DNA of 46,349 nt, from NCBI GenBank assembly GCA_016789725.1, contig JAEUQN010000033.1:1-46349 (forward strand), in the 5' to 3' direction. The translations under genes and the position numbers were made by a program. The notes beneath the pieces are model-generated. The model saw only the letters and a program-made list of their open reading frames with translations. It ran no database searches and was not told the origin of the DNA. The DNA comes from Blastocatellia bacterium (GTDB lineage: Bacteria; Acidobacteriota; Blastocatellia; RBC074). Positions 1 to 8,579 of the stretch are shown one piece after another. Within the stretch, counting starts at the first letter, position 1; every line of letters begins with the position of its first letter.

Positions 1-130
1 CATTTTTCTTGTGCGAAATCAGCCGCACGGTATCTTCTGTTAAGCCTCGCGGCGCGACATCCGATTCGATGTCGGTGACAAATCCGTATTTGTATTCCTG
101 ATTGGCTAATGCTTCGATAGTTGCGCTCAT
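1..130 (-). CDS. sufB: SufB, Fe-S cluster assembly scaffold (N-terminal fragment)
   Basis: Reading the minus strand from an ATG at 130 gives 43 codons running off the left edge. The protein begins MSATIEALANQEYKYGF and continues with VTDIESD and LTEDTVRLIS, which is the characteristic N-terminus of SufB, the scaffold subunit of the SUF iron-sulfur cluster assembly complex in the cytoplasm. Only this fragment is visible, so the catalytic and scaffold residues cannot be checked. It lies 52 bp downstream of an IscR/Rrf2-type regulator on the same strand, the usual arrangement of a suf operon controlled by its first gene. No strong ribosome binding site is visible before the ATG. The identification is by recognition of the N-terminal sequence; the rest of the suf operon must lie to the left. 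Confidence 0.87.
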   Translation of the reverse strand, partial: MSATIEALANQEYKYGFVTDIESDVAPRGLTEDTVRLISHKKN

Positions 131-182
131 AAGCTTAAAGATGACAAAAAAGTCAGGTTTACTTTCAAATTTTTTGACTCGA

Positions 183-653
183 CTATCCCGCCAGGTTGGC
201 TGGTGCTTTCGCCGTCATCTGCACCATCTTTACCTCCAGTTTACCTTGCAAAAGTTGCGATAGTGGAATGCGATCAAACACGCTGTGAACAAAGTCCGTG
301 ATGCTGACCCAAACGGGTTGTAAATCGCACTTGTCGTGATGGACGCACGTTTCCTGATTGCCTGTGAATTGTCCGCAGATTTCTTCCTGCGAAGGAATGC
401 CGCCCAGCGCGCGCATCACTTCGCCGATGGAAATTTCGCTGCACGGGCGTGTTAACCGATAGCCGCCCTTCGGTCCACGGACGCTTTCGATGATTCCGCT
501 ACGGCTCAATGTCCACAGAATTTTTTCGACGTACGCGATGGATAACCCTTCACGCTCGGCAATATCGCGCACCATCAACGGCTCGCCGTTCGTTTGTCGG
601 GCAAGCTGAATGATGCAACGCAATCCGTATTCTTCCTGAGCGGTGATTTTCAA
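183..653 (-). CDS. Rrf2/IscR-family Fe-S responsive transcriptional regulator
   Basis: A 156-residue Rrf2-family repressor. I start it at a TTG (653) because a ribosome binding site GGCAGGAG (661-668) sits 7 bp upstream and the protein then begins with KITAQEEYGLR, the usual Rrf2 N-terminus; a GTG 14 codons earlier (695) is also open but lacks this support. The winged helix-turn-helix covers about residues 10-70, with the wing motif RGPKGGYRL. Three cysteines at about 93, 103 and 109 lie where IscR binds its [2Fe-2S] cluster (IscR Cys92, 98, 104), although the first spacing is wider here. It is followed by sufB on the same strand, so it probably senses Fe-S status and controls the suf operon and itself. 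An IscR-like palindrome overlaps its promoter. A SufR-like role is also possible, since the exact family branch cannot be decided by eye. Confidence 0.9.
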   Translation of the reverse strand: MKITAQEEYGLRCIIQLARQTNGEPLMVRDIAEREGLSIAYVEKILWTLSRSGIIESVRGPKGGYRLTRPCSEISIGEVMRALGGIPSQEEICGQFTGNQETCVHHDKCDLQPVWVSITDFVHSVFDRIPLSQLLQGKLEVKMVQMTAKAPANLAG

Positions 654-697
654 AAATATACTCCTGCCACTTAACTGGAAAACAAAGGGTAGCACAT

Positions 698-717
698 ACC
701 TGACTTATTTGTCAGGT
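698..717. promoter_or_regulatory. IscR-type operator palindrome
   Basis: A perfect inverted repeat ACCTGAC-N6-GTCAGGT. With its flanks (ATA before, AC after) it fits the general pattern of the IscR type 1 site, ATAnYYGACT-AT-rich-AGTCRRnTAT. It overlaps the -10 region of the promoter proposed at 704-732, a position suited to repression of the Rrf2-sufB transcript. Confidence 0.75.
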
Positions 718-732
718 ACTGGGAAGTGTCAA
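704..732 (-). promoter_or_regulatory. sigma70-type promoter of the rrf2-sufB operon
   Basis: On the minus strand a perfect -35 box TTGACA (732-727) is followed by a 17 bp spacer and AATAAG (709-704), four of six matches to TATAAT. The start of transcription would fall near 697, about 45 bp before the TTG start codon. The operator palindrome at 698-717 covers the -10 box. Confidence 0.6.
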
Positions 733-1123
733 GCACAAAAAGTGCTAATTTTTTTAGCGAACAACTCTGTTTGTGTTGGGCGGTCCCGTAACTTCCCAAG
801 GTCGTTCAAATCGCTGGTCCTTATTTGACAAGGCGAAACCGCCTCGAATATATTGCGCGCTCTGAAGCAATGAGTTGATTGATTGTCTTGGAGACTTTTT
901 CTAATAAGCCGAAATTATCTCATTATTATTCAGTTGTCCCACTGTTTATCAGCAAGCTCTGCGTCAGCACCTCAACCACCGGCAGTGATCGGCTGACGTT
1001 TGTCTCTAATTTCTAACCCTTATTGTAGCGAACAGTAGACTCCCACTACGTTCTCCTCACTTAGCGATAAATAGGCGGAAGCTGATAGGCGGGCTTTAAG
1101 AAACGCCAAACCATGGAGCCACT
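733..1123. other. Intergenic region, no gene recognised
   Basis: About 390 bp separate the rrf2 promoter from the large exported protein. A short hairpin, AGCAC-AAAAA-GTGCT (about 732-746), is followed by a T-rich run and could act as a weak terminator on the plus strand. The region just before the next gene contains GGAG five bases ahead of the ATG at 1124. I looked for a riboswitch and a clear promoter for the downstream gene and found neither with confidence. Confidence 0.4.
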
Positions 1124-4100
1124 ATGAAAAGAGCAAGTGCGAACCTTATGCGCCTCTCAGCCGCGCAAGGAGTTTTGATCTTCGGACTGTTGTGGGCGGG
1201 GAGCCTGTCCGGCATGGCCCAATCAGACGCCACGAACTTCATTACGATTCGGGAAAAAGCTGGTGTCACGACGAATCAATATCCGATTCAAATCGGACGC
1301 CCTTTTGTACCCGGCGAAATTCCAAACTTCCCCCAGGCTGTCATTGGCAATACCAATTTGGTGACACAGGCAGATGTCAAAAGTCGGTGGCCCGATGGTT
1401 CCGTCAAGCATGCAATTCTGTCGTTTTACCTGCCAGCATTAGTGGCGAATAGCACGGTGACGGTCAACTTTATCAACCAGGTATCCGGCAACAACTCGGG
1501 CTTCCTGGCGAAAGCGGACATGCTGGCGACCGGATTGAATTTTGACGCTACGATGGAGTTGGCAAATGGTGGAACGACGCTGAGTGCTTCAGCCCGCACG
1601 ATGCTGAATACGGACAAATTTGAATACTGGCACCAGGGCGCAGTCATGACATCGGTCATTATTGCTGACCATAGCACGGCGCGGGCTTCTGATCTTGGGT
1701 TTGATGCGAACAAATCTTTTCGCCCCATTTTTCACGCGACCTTCTGGCCTGCCATTAACAAGGTCAAAGTGCGGTACATTGGCGAAATTGCCAACACTGA
1801 AGCGTTGCAGGATCAGGTCTATGCGTTGGCACTGAAATTGGGCAATACCTCTCCACTCACGGTCTATACCAAACCCTCTTTCACACATATTGCCGCCAGC
1901 CGCTGGACTAAAGAGTTCTGGTTGGGTGGCGTTCCCCCGACCGTTGAGATCAATCATAACTTAACGTATTTGGCGAAGACGAAATCTCTTCCCAATTACG
2001 ACACCAGCCGAGTGATTCCTGAATCCGCATTGGCGCAAGCTTATACCGATCCCTACTCCGGCTGGTCCCTCGTGGCGAAGGATTTATATGACCCCGGCAA
2101 TATGTTGAAGTACATGGGGAGCACGGGCGGACGCGATGAGATAGGGCCGTATCCCACCTGGACGGTGCGGTGGTTATACACCGGAGATCGGCGCGTGCAG
2201 GAGCAAACCTTCGGCAATGCGAATTTGTCAGCGGCGTTCCCTGTCCATTTTCGAGAAGGGAATGGGGCGAAGACCTTCGAGAGCGGCGGCACCAACGCGC
2301 TGGGGCGAGTCTTGTCCATTCAGGCACGCCCGACTGTCTTTCTGAATTCTGGGAATTTTTATATCAATTTTCAATACACTAACCCGGCTGACAAAATTGT
2401 TCCGGTGGGGACGATGACCGATGAGGGATGGTATCCTGATGGGGCGCATCAGCCCGATTTTCACTCGCCATTGTATTTGCTGACGGGCGATTATTTTCAT
2501 CTCGAAGAAATGTATTTCTGGGCGTCGTGGGGCGCGGCGTATACCAGTCCTGGCACGGATGTTTCATATGGTCGTGGGCCGACCAGTTCGACCGGCGGCA
2601 TCACAGGTGAAGTTCGCAGCGATGCGTGGATTTTCAGGAATCGCGCGCAGGCGGCCTTTTTAGCCCCAGACGGCACGCCGGAAAAAGCCTACTTCACGAA
2701 GTTGACCAACGATGCCATTGCCATTTGGGAAGGAACCGTTGGGATCACAGGCACGGCCAATCAAGGCAATGCCAATTGGAATTGGGGTAATACCATTGCC
2801 GTCCAAAAATATGGGCCGCACGGTGTTCCTACGATCCCCGCTTTACGGTTTTGGGAAGAAGGAGGAACAGTTCCCTCGTGGAGCGAAGAGGTTGATCCGG
2901 CGATGGCCACCAATCGCACGCCGCCCTGGCAGCATGCGTTTTTGATCTATTCCCTGGGACAGGCGAAAAACCTGGGCTTTGCTTCTGAGCCATTGCTGAC
3001 CTGGTTGTCACCAATGATGATTGGGCAATTAACCAATCCCGGCTATGACCCGTATTTAGTTGGCGCCTATCAAATGCCCGCCGTTAGAAAAACAGACAAT
3101 CGTTTTTTCGATCTGTGGTCGCAGGAGAAGACCGGGTTTCTCGGCAATTACAATGCGCAGCAAATATTCACCGATCAACTCAGCGATGCCAATCATGGCT
3201 ATCCGATGATTGCGATTCCGGCAACTGGAATGGTGGCACATCACCCCGGTGGAAACGCGGCCTGGGCATTTATCCAGCAACAGGTCTTGACCGCTTCATC
3301 GCTTAACAGCAATCCGAAATGGTTGATTTTACCGCCCAGCAATCCGCCGCCTTGCAACTTCACCTTAGCCGCGCCGACCGCTTCTGTTGCCGCCACATCC
3401 AGCACGGGCAATCTTTCGTTTACCGCCCCATCTTCCTCTTGTGCCTGGACGGCGACGCAGAATAACGACTGGTTGATTATTACTTCGGGCACTGCCGGGC
3501 TTGGCAATGGGACGATTTCTTATTCGGTCGCCGCCAATGCTGGTCCTGCGCGCAGCGGAACGCTGACGATTACAGGGCAAACCTTTACTGTGAATCAGGC
3601 CGCGTTCTGTGGTTTTACCCTGGCCGCCACTAGCGCTACGGTGGGCGCTACGGCGGGAACGGGCAGTGTCAATGTCACGGCTTCGGCTCCGACCTGTAGT
3701 TGGACCGCCAGCAGCAATGCATCCTGGATCACGATTACCAGCGGAGCCAGCGGGGCAGGGAGCCGGACGGTGAATTATTCCGTTGCCGCGAATACAGGGG
3801 GCGTGCCGCGTACCGGAACAATCACGATTGCGGGGCAGACGTATGCGGTCAACCAGGCAAGTTGCGCGACCTTAGCTGCGACCAGTGCAAATGTTCCCGT
3901 AGGGGGCAGTTTCAATTACGTGAATGTGACCGGTAATAGCTCTTCCTGTAGTTGGACTGCGACGAGTAACGCCAGTTGGCTGAGCATTATTATCGGTGCG
4001 AGTGGGGCTTCGAGTCGTGCTGTTTACTACTCTGTTGCCGCTAACTCTGGCCCGCCGCGCAGTGGAACGTTAACGATTGCCGGGCAAACGTATACTGTCA

Positions 4101-5683
4101 ATCAGGCTAGTTCGTGTACCTATTCGCTGTCGGCTGCGAGTGTGAATGTGGTAGCGACGGCCAACACTGGTAGTGTGAATGTCACGGCCACGAATACTTC
4201 ATGTACGTGGACGGCCACGAGCAATGCGAATTGGATCACAATTAGTTCCGGCGCGAGCGGAGCCGGTAACGGCAGTGTTAGCTATGCCGTCAGCGCCAAC
4301 ACCGGAACGGCACGCAGTGGAACATTAACGATTGCGGAGCGAACGTACACTGTTAACCAAGCCGCTGGTACGACGTCTTGTACTTATTCCTTATCTGCGA
4401 CAAGCACGAATGTCGTGGCGACGGCCAACACTGGAAGTGTCAACGTCACCGCCTCGGCCAGCAATTGTGCGTGGACGGCAACCAGCAGCATCACTTGGGT
4501 GGCGATTACGGCAGGGGCCACTGGAACGGGCAATGGCGCGGTCAGTTTTTCGGTGAGCGCTAACACTGGCGCGGCACGCAGTGGAACCTTAACGATTGCG
4601 GGGCGGACGTATACTGTCAATCAGGCTGCCGCGCCTCCACCCTGTACTTATTCGCTTTCAGCTACGAGTGCAAACGTCGCGGCAACGGCGAATAGCGGGA
4701 GCGTGAATGTCACTGCCTCGGCGACAACCTGTGCCTGGGCTGCCGCGAGCAATGTGAACTGGGTCACGATTAGTTCCGGGGCAAATGGCACCGGTAACGG
4801 CACCGTCAATTACAGTGTCGCGGCCAACACCGGAGCCGTGCGGAGCGGAACATTGACGATTGCCGGGCAAACTTACACTATCAATCAGGCGGCAGCACCT
4901 CCGCCTTGTACTTACAATCTCTCAGCTACGAGTGCGAATGTTGTGGCGACCGCTAACACGGGCAGTGTGAATGTCACGCCGTCCGCCACGTCGTGCCAAT
5001 GGACCGCCGCGAGTAATGTCATGTGGGTGAGTCTTACAAGCGGCGCGAGCGGCACGGGAAATGGAACCGTAAATTATTCGGTGACGGCCAACACCGGAGC
5101 GGCCCGGAGCGGCACGCTGACGATTGCGGGAAATACCTACACCATCAATCAAGCCGCTGGTTCCGGGGGCGGAACATGCAGTTACAACCTTTCTGCTACG
5201 AGCTTGACCGTCGGTAGTGCGGGCGGTGCAGTGCCGTTGACCGTGACTCCTTCTACCGCAAATTGTGCGTGGACAGCGACCAGCAATGTCGCATGGATTA
5301 CGATTCCGAGCGGAGCCAGTGGGACAGGTACTGGAACTGTGAGTTTGAATCTTCAAGCTAACACGGCTTCCATCTCACGCACCGGCACTTTGACCATTGC
5401 TGGCAAGTTAGTGACGATCACGCAGCAGGCGGCAAGTGGATGTAGCGTCACAGTAGCTCCCTTGAGCCGTACCGTAGCTGCTACTGCAAGTACGCAGAGT
5501 TTGACAGTGACTTCAAGCTTCTGCTTCTGGATTGTAAGCTCAACGGTCAACTGGATCACCGTAACCAGCGGCCCCTATGGATTTGGGAATGGCACGGTCA
5601 CGTATTCAGTGACCGCCAACAGCGGCGGGACACGAACGGGAACAATTATTATCAATGGGATCACACATGTGGTAACTCAGTAG
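1124..5683 (+). CDS. Large exported protein with nine C-terminal BACON-like Ig repeats
   Basis: A 1519-residue protein with a Sec signal peptide (about residues 1-33, cleavage near GMAQ/SD) and GGAG five bases before the ATG. Residues about 35-740 form a region whose start (PIQIGRPFVPGEIP and SRWPDGSVKHAIL) resembles the N-terminal RIFT-barrel part of PcRGLX/YetA-like polysaccharide-active proteins; the rest of this region I do not recognise. From about residue 743 to the end there are nine tandem repeats of roughly 80-90 residues. Each opens with Cys, has a second Cys about 30 residues later before a W-T-A-T-S-N-x-x-W motif, and ends in a T-x-T-V-N-Q-A strand. This is the pattern of BACON/bacterial Ig-like domains, and the paired cysteines suggest one disulfide per repeat. 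The Ig stalk probably extends the N-terminal part from the cell surface or into the medium. No catalytic residue can be assigned. A smaller exported protein follows 58 bp downstream. Confidence 0.85.
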   Translation: MKRASANLMRLSAAQGVLIFGLLWAGSLSGMAQSDATNFITIREKAGVTTNQYPIQIGRPFVPGEIPNFPQAVIGNTNLVTQADVKSRWPDGSVKHAILSFYLPALVANSTVTVNFINQVSGNNSGFLAKADMLATGLNFDATMELANGGTTLSASARTMLNTDKFEYWHQGAVMTSVIIADHSTARASDLGFDANKSFRPIFHATFWPAINKVKVRYIGEIANTEALQDQVYALALKLGNTSPLTVYTKPSFTHIAASRWTKEFWLGGVPPTVEINHNLTYLAKTKSLPNYDTSRVIPESALAQAYTDPYSGWSLVAKDLYDPGNMLKYMGSTGGRDEIGPYPTWTVRWLYTGDRRVQEQTFGNANLSAAFPVHFREGNGAKTFESGGTNALGRVLSIQARPTVFLNSGNFYINFQYTNPADKIVPVGTMTDEGWYPDGAHQPDFHSPLYLLTGDYFHLEEMYFWASWGAAYTSPGTDVSYGRGPTSSTGGITGEVRSDAWIFRNRAQAAFLAPDGTPEKAYFTKLTNDAIAIWEGTVGITGTANQGNANWNWGNTIAVQKYGPHGVPTIPALRFWEEGGTVPSWSEEVDPAMATNRTPPWQHAFLIYSLGQAKNLGFASEPLLTWLSPMMIGQLTNPGYDPYLVGAYQMPAVRKTDNRFFDLWSQEKTGFLGNYNAQQIFTDQLSDANHGYPMIAIPATGMVAHHPGGNAAWAFIQQQVLTASSLNSNPKWLILPPSNPPPCNFTLAAPTASVAATSSTGNLSFTAPSSSCAWTATQNNDWLIITSGTAGLGNGTISYSVAANAGPARSGTLTITGQTFTVNQAAFCGFTLAATSATVGATAGTGSVNVTASAPTCSWTASSNASWITITSGASGAGSRTVNYSVAANTGGVPRTGTITIAGQTYAVNQASCATLAATSANVPVGGSFNYVNVTGNSSSCSWTATSNASWLSIIIGASGASSRAVYYSVAANSGPPRSGTLTIAGQTYTVNQASSCTYSLSAASVNVVATANTGSVNVTATNTSCTWTATSNANWITISSGASGAGNGSVSYAVSANTGTARSGTLTIAERTYTVNQAAGTTSCTYSLSATSTNVVATANTGSVNVTASASNCAWTATSSITWVAITAGATGTGNGAVSFSVSANTGAARSGTLTIAGRTYTVNQAAAPPPCTYSLSATSANVAATANSGSVNVTASATTCAWAAASNVNWVTISSGANGTGNGTVNYSVAANTGAVRSGTLTIAGQTYTINQAAAPPPCTYNLSATSANVVATANTGSVNVTPSATSCQWTAASNVMWVSLTSGASGTGNGTVNYSVTANTGAARSGTLTIAGNTYTINQAAGSGGGTCSYNLSATSLTVGSAGGAVPLTVTPSTANCAWTATSNVAWITIPSGASGTGTGTVSLNLQANTASISRTGTLTIAGKLVTITQQAASGCSVTVAPLSRTVAATASTQSLTVTSSFCFWIVSSTVNWITVTSGPYGFGNGTVTYSVTANSGGTRTGTIIINGITHVVTQ
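3350..5680 (+). repeat. Nine tandem protein-coding repeats, about 250-265 bp each
   Basis: The DNA behind the nine BACON-like domains repeats with a period of about 250-265 bp. Repeats 4 to 7 are the most alike, sharing the protein phrases ATANTGSVNVT and ARSGTLTIA almost unchanged, while the first three and last two are more diverged. This suggests recent duplication in the middle of the array. Unequal recombination or assembly collapse could change the copy number here. Confidence 0.85.
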
Positions 5684-5741
5684 GAAGGCGCAGAAATAAT
5701 TTTACCTTCCGTCTACAGACTACTTTTTTAGGAGTGATGTT

Positions 5742-6386
5742 ATGAACAATACACGAGCCAAGCGAGTGGTGTGGTGTCTGGTTGTACTGCTGGCGCTGCC
5801 TGTCAGTGGTGCGATTCCTTTACGACCTGGGACTTCCATCACGGTAGATTGTGTGAGCGGAAATGTCCTGACCCGAAGAAGCACTTCCCCCCTGAGTGTG
5901 CAAAATGTCGTTGTTCAAGTGGAAGCTGCGCTTGACAGTACCGGAACCGTATTGACGTTAACCTTACAAAATAATTCGGCCAGCGCGACCGAAGCGGCTC
6001 TTTATGCGCTTGATCTGGGATTGCCCACAAGATTCGTGAATGTCACGCGTATGCAGGCTTCCTTCGCAGCATTTCCTCTGGGCGCGCGCTGGGAGGGGCC
6101 AACCGATGTTGCCTTGCCGACCAATGCTACTGGAACCTGCACCTTTGCGGCCCGCGAAATTATCGCCACTGGCCTCGAAGCATATTTGAAGAAGTCGAAT
6201 GCTTTGTCGAGCGGATTTTTAGGAACAGGGCAGAGTGGGCGCATCACGGTGAAACTCGCGCCTACCAATGATGCACCGACCCGTTCTTTGCAACTTAACC
6301 CCATCGCGTATCTCTTAGCCTCTGATCCCGATGCGCCGGACAAACGGAGGCAAATTGCTTCGACCGCCGTCTTGCGTGCCAATTAG
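5742..6386 (+). CDS. Exported protein of unknown function
   Basis: A 214-residue protein with AGGAG seven bases before the ATG. It begins with a signal peptide (KRVVWCLVVLLALPVSGA, cleavage near residue 24). The mature part is rich in beta-type sequence, with alternating V, T, L and S, and contains a phrase VEAALDSTGTVLTLTLQNNSASATEAALYAL that reads like an Ig-like or adhesion-type fold. I do not recognise the family. It lies 58 bp after the BACON-repeat protein on the same strand, so the two are probably cotranscribed and may act together outside the cell. Its stop codon overlaps the stop of the convergent AraC-type gene by three to four bases, so no independent terminator lies between them. 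Confidence 0.75.
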   Translation: MNNTRAKRVVWCLVVLLALPVSGAIPLRPGTSITVDCVSGNVLTRRSTSPLSVQNVVVQVEAALDSTGTVLTLTLQNNSASATEAALYALDLGLPTRFVNVTRMQASFAAFPLGARWEGPTDVALPTNATGTCTFAAREIIATGLEAYLKKSNALSSGFLGTGQSGRITVKLAPTNDAPTRSLQLNPIAYLLASDPDAPDKRRQIASTAVLRAN

Positions 6387-7159
6387 GGTTTGGCCGTCGC
6401 CCGAAAAGCGTGTGGTGTAAGTCCGGTCGCTTCCCGAAAAATTTTGGTGAAATGGCTTTGGCTGTTGTATCCGACGCGGGCGCCGACTTCGGTGATTGCC
6501 AGAGCAGTTTCGGCCAACAATTTGCGTGCGCGTTCGATGCGCAATGCGGCCAGATAAGCGTGTGGCGTGGTGCCAGTAATTTTTTTGAAAAGCCGGGCAA
6601 AATAGAATTCGCTTAAATAGGCCGCATCAGCGATTTCTGCCAGGCTGAGTTCGCGCGCGCAGTTGTCATGCATAAATTCAATCGCACGCCGCAACCGCCG
6701 ATCCACAATGCCGACCCGCGACAGTTCCAATTCCTCCGAGCGTTTCAGGTTGATGTGTGAACGCAGCAAATGGACGACTAATTGTTGCACAAGGGAATGG
6801 ATAACTTCGCGCCAACCTGCCGCGCCTTCCATCATTTCATGGAGAATCGCCGTCAGTACTGACTGCATTTTGGGATCGTCACTTTGTGTGTGGCTGAAGA
6901 GCAAATTAGAGCCGGTGCGATACAGTTTGAGCCGCGTCGCTGTTTCAATCAGCAACTGCGGCGACAATCGCAGCAGCAACCAATCGCTATCATTTTTGGG
7001 CAGACGCAAGATTTCGTTTGGGTTTAGCAGAAAGCAATCCGTTTGAGGCGCGTGCAGCAGTAAATACGCCGTTTGCCCAAACACTTCAAATTCACGCCGA
7101 TTGGGCGCACGAAGTTCCAGCGTGAAATTGGATTCAACAATGATGCGGGGTACAGCCAT
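6383..7159 (-). CDS. AraC/XylS-family transcriptional regulator
   Basis: A 258-residue regulator. The last 100 residues hold the two helix-turn-helix motifs of the AraC family: RELSLAEIADAAYLSEFYF, then the linker FKKITGTTPHAYLAALRIERARKLL and the second unit ITEVGARVGYNSQSHFTKIF ending in the signature GLTPHAFR. The N-terminal 150 residues resemble a cupin-like sensor but show no recognisable ligand motif. The ATG lies 10 bp after the stop of the acyltransferase on the same strand, so it is likely the last gene of the block that begins with the DUF433 gene. The target genes cannot be deduced from the sequence. No clear ribosome binding site precedes the ATG. Confidence 0.9.
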   Translation of the reverse strand: MAVPRIIVESNFTLELRAPNRREFEVFGQTAYLLLHAPQTDCFLLNPNEILRLPKNDSDWLLLRLSPQLLIETATRLKLYRTGSNLLFSHTQSDDPKMQSVLTAILHEMMEGAAGWREVIHSLVQQLVVHLLRSHINLKRSEELELSRVGIVDRRLRRAIEFMHDNCARELSLAEIADAAYLSEFYFARLFKKITGTTPHAYLAALRIERARKLLAETALAITEVGARVGYNSQSHFTKIFREATGLTPHAFRATAKP

Positions 7160-7169
7160 CGGAAAATGC

Positions 7170-8246
7170 TCAGGTAAACCAGCGGCGTTCGAGACGCTGT
7201 CGCAGGCGCAAGGAAGGCGTTTCGATCCAATAATACGAGACCATCGCCGCCAACGAGGTCAACGCTAAATTCAGCGGAAACGTCGTGATGATCGTAGTTA
7301 CCGTACGATTCAAAAACACTTGTTGCCACAGATACAGCGAATAACTCAGCACACCAATCAAGACAAGCCCGCGCGCGTTCAACCAACGTCCGACTTTTCC
7401 ATCGTGCCAGGTAATGCACCAATCCACACAAATTGCCGCGCTGATGTTGATGAAGCTCAGTCCCACGGAATAGTAAATCTTTGTGCTGCGATGCAACGCG
7501 CTCGTCGCTACGATCAGTAATGGCAAGACGAAGAAAGCGCGTGCGCCGAGCAATCGCATATACCAGCCTTGTTGATGCAACCATTCGCGCAGCAACGCGA
7601 GCAAGCAGCCACAAGCCAGCGAATCCGCGACGATTTCAAACGCTGTGCTTTCGGGGCTATGCCAAATATGGAAGATTGCCAACGTCCGCAGCATCGGACA
7701 CAGCACCAGCAAGGCCGCCGCACAAATCCCCGCGCGCCGCTTGCCCAGCCACAACAACGCTGCCGGCCAGAGCAAATAAAACTGCTCCTCCACCGCAAGC
7801 GACCACGTATGGCCAATGTACCAACTCTCTCGCGTGAAATAATTCGAAGTGTACGTCAACGCCGGAAAAAGGTCAGCTTTGCTCAGCCCAATGACGCCGC
7901 TCAAGCGTAATAAAATCAGGACGAATAGCAGCGTGTAATATGGCGGGAAAATTCTGAGCGTGCGGCGGAAATAAAACTTGAGCAGATGAATCCGCCCCGT
8001 TGTTGCGACTTCCTGCAACAACAGCGTCGTAATCAAATAACCCGAAATCACAAAGAAGACGATGACGCCAACTTCGGCCAACGAAAAGAAATCACCGACG
8101 GATTTGGGAAAAGGGAAGTATCGAGTGCCGGACAAGTGACCGATTAAAACAAGGCCGATGGAAATAGCGCGCAAGCCGTCGAGCGAGGCGATTCGCTGAG
8201 CTTGATGCTGCTCAATATTTACACGATTCGGATTTGATTGATCCAT
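7170..8246 (-). CDS. Acyltransferase 3 family membrane protein (OafA-like)
   Basis: A polytopic membrane protein of about 358 residues from the ATG at 8246; a TTG at 8270 would add eight residues. It opens with the family signature RIASLDGLRAISIGLVLIGHL, where the His is the conserved catalytic residue, followed by FFVISGYLITTLLL, FYFRRTLRIFPPYY and WSLAVEEQFYLLWP. These are hallmarks of acyltransferase-3 enzymes, which move acetyl or other acyl groups to sugars of the cell surface. About ten hydrophobic segments are visible. It overlaps the end of the PIN-like toxin gene by 28 bp and precedes an AraC-type regulator. The substrate cannot be told from sequence; O-antigen, exopolysaccharide or macrolide-type acceptors are all possible in this family. 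Confidence 0.9.
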   Translation of the reverse strand: MDQSNPNRVNIEQHQAQRIASLDGLRAISIGLVLIGHLSGTRYFPFPKSVGDFFSLAEVGVIVFFVISGYLITTLLLQEVATTGRIHLLKFYFRRTLRIFPPYYTLLFVLILLRLSGVIGLSKADLFPALTYTSNYFTRESWYIGHTWSLAVEEQFYLLWPAALLWLGKRRAGICAAALLVLCPMLRTLAIFHIWHSPESTAFEIVADSLACGCLLALLREWLHQQGWYMRLLGARAFFVLPLLIVATSALHRSTKIYYSVGLSFINISAAICVDWCITWHDGKVGRWLNARGLVLIGVLSYSLYLWQQVFLNRTVTTIITTFPLNLALTSLAAMVSYYWIETPSLRLRQRLERRWFT

Positions 8247-8566
8247 TGGCTGGCGTCGTCTTTGCGCCAAATTTTCAGGATTTCGTTGAGGGTTTGCAGG
8301 ATGCTGAGTTGTTGTCGAAGGATCAACAATCCTGCGCTGGTTTCACCACTCATGATAAACGCGGCGAAATGATGCGGCATCGTGGTCAGGTCATGCGAAG
8401 CCAATAGGCGACCTTCGCGCGCGGCATAGGCCAATACTTCAAGGTCAGAGATAGCCCGCAACCCTGCTTTATGTGCCGTTTGAAAATCAATTGCAGGCTC
8501 CTGCCGCCACACCGCGCGTACGATGTTTTGGTTGAAATCAGCGTCAGCTTGGAATTGGATTTTCAT
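8219..8566 (-). CDS. DUF5615 PIN-like toxin, putative RNase
   Basis: A protein of 115 residues from the ATG at 8566 (the longer frame to 8626 overlaps the upstream gene and adds nothing of the family). It starts MKIQFQADADFNQNIV, has G-L-R-A-I-S-D-L-E-V-L-AYAAREGR in the middle and LLASHDLTTMP after it. This is the layout of DUF5615 PIN-like proteins, with acidic residues in the first strand, in the SDLEV helix and in the SHD strand as likely metal ligands. These proteins are predicted RNase toxins paired with DUF433 antitoxins, and here the DUF433 gene lies 13 bp upstream. The 3' end overlaps the acyltransferase gene. Toxicity itself is inferred from the family pairing. Confidence 0.85.
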   Translation of the reverse strand: MKIQFQADADFNQNIVRAVWRQEPAIDFQTAHKAGLRAISDLEVLAYAAREGRLLASHDLTTMPHHFAAFIMSGETSAGLLILRQQLSILQTLNEILKIWRKDDASQWINQIRIV

Positions 8567-8579
8567 GACGAGGCCGTCA

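Noticed and set aside
695..1123. A riboswitch, for example of the cyclic-di-GMP type, before the large exported protein
   Set aside because: Only scattered similarity (AAACCATGGAGCC near the start codon); the conserved core and pairing elements could not be found.
3350..5680. Repeats at a regular spacing that might be taken for a CRISPR or satellite array
   Set aside because: The period is about 250-265 bp, the frame is open throughout and the protein repeats are clear BACON-like domains.
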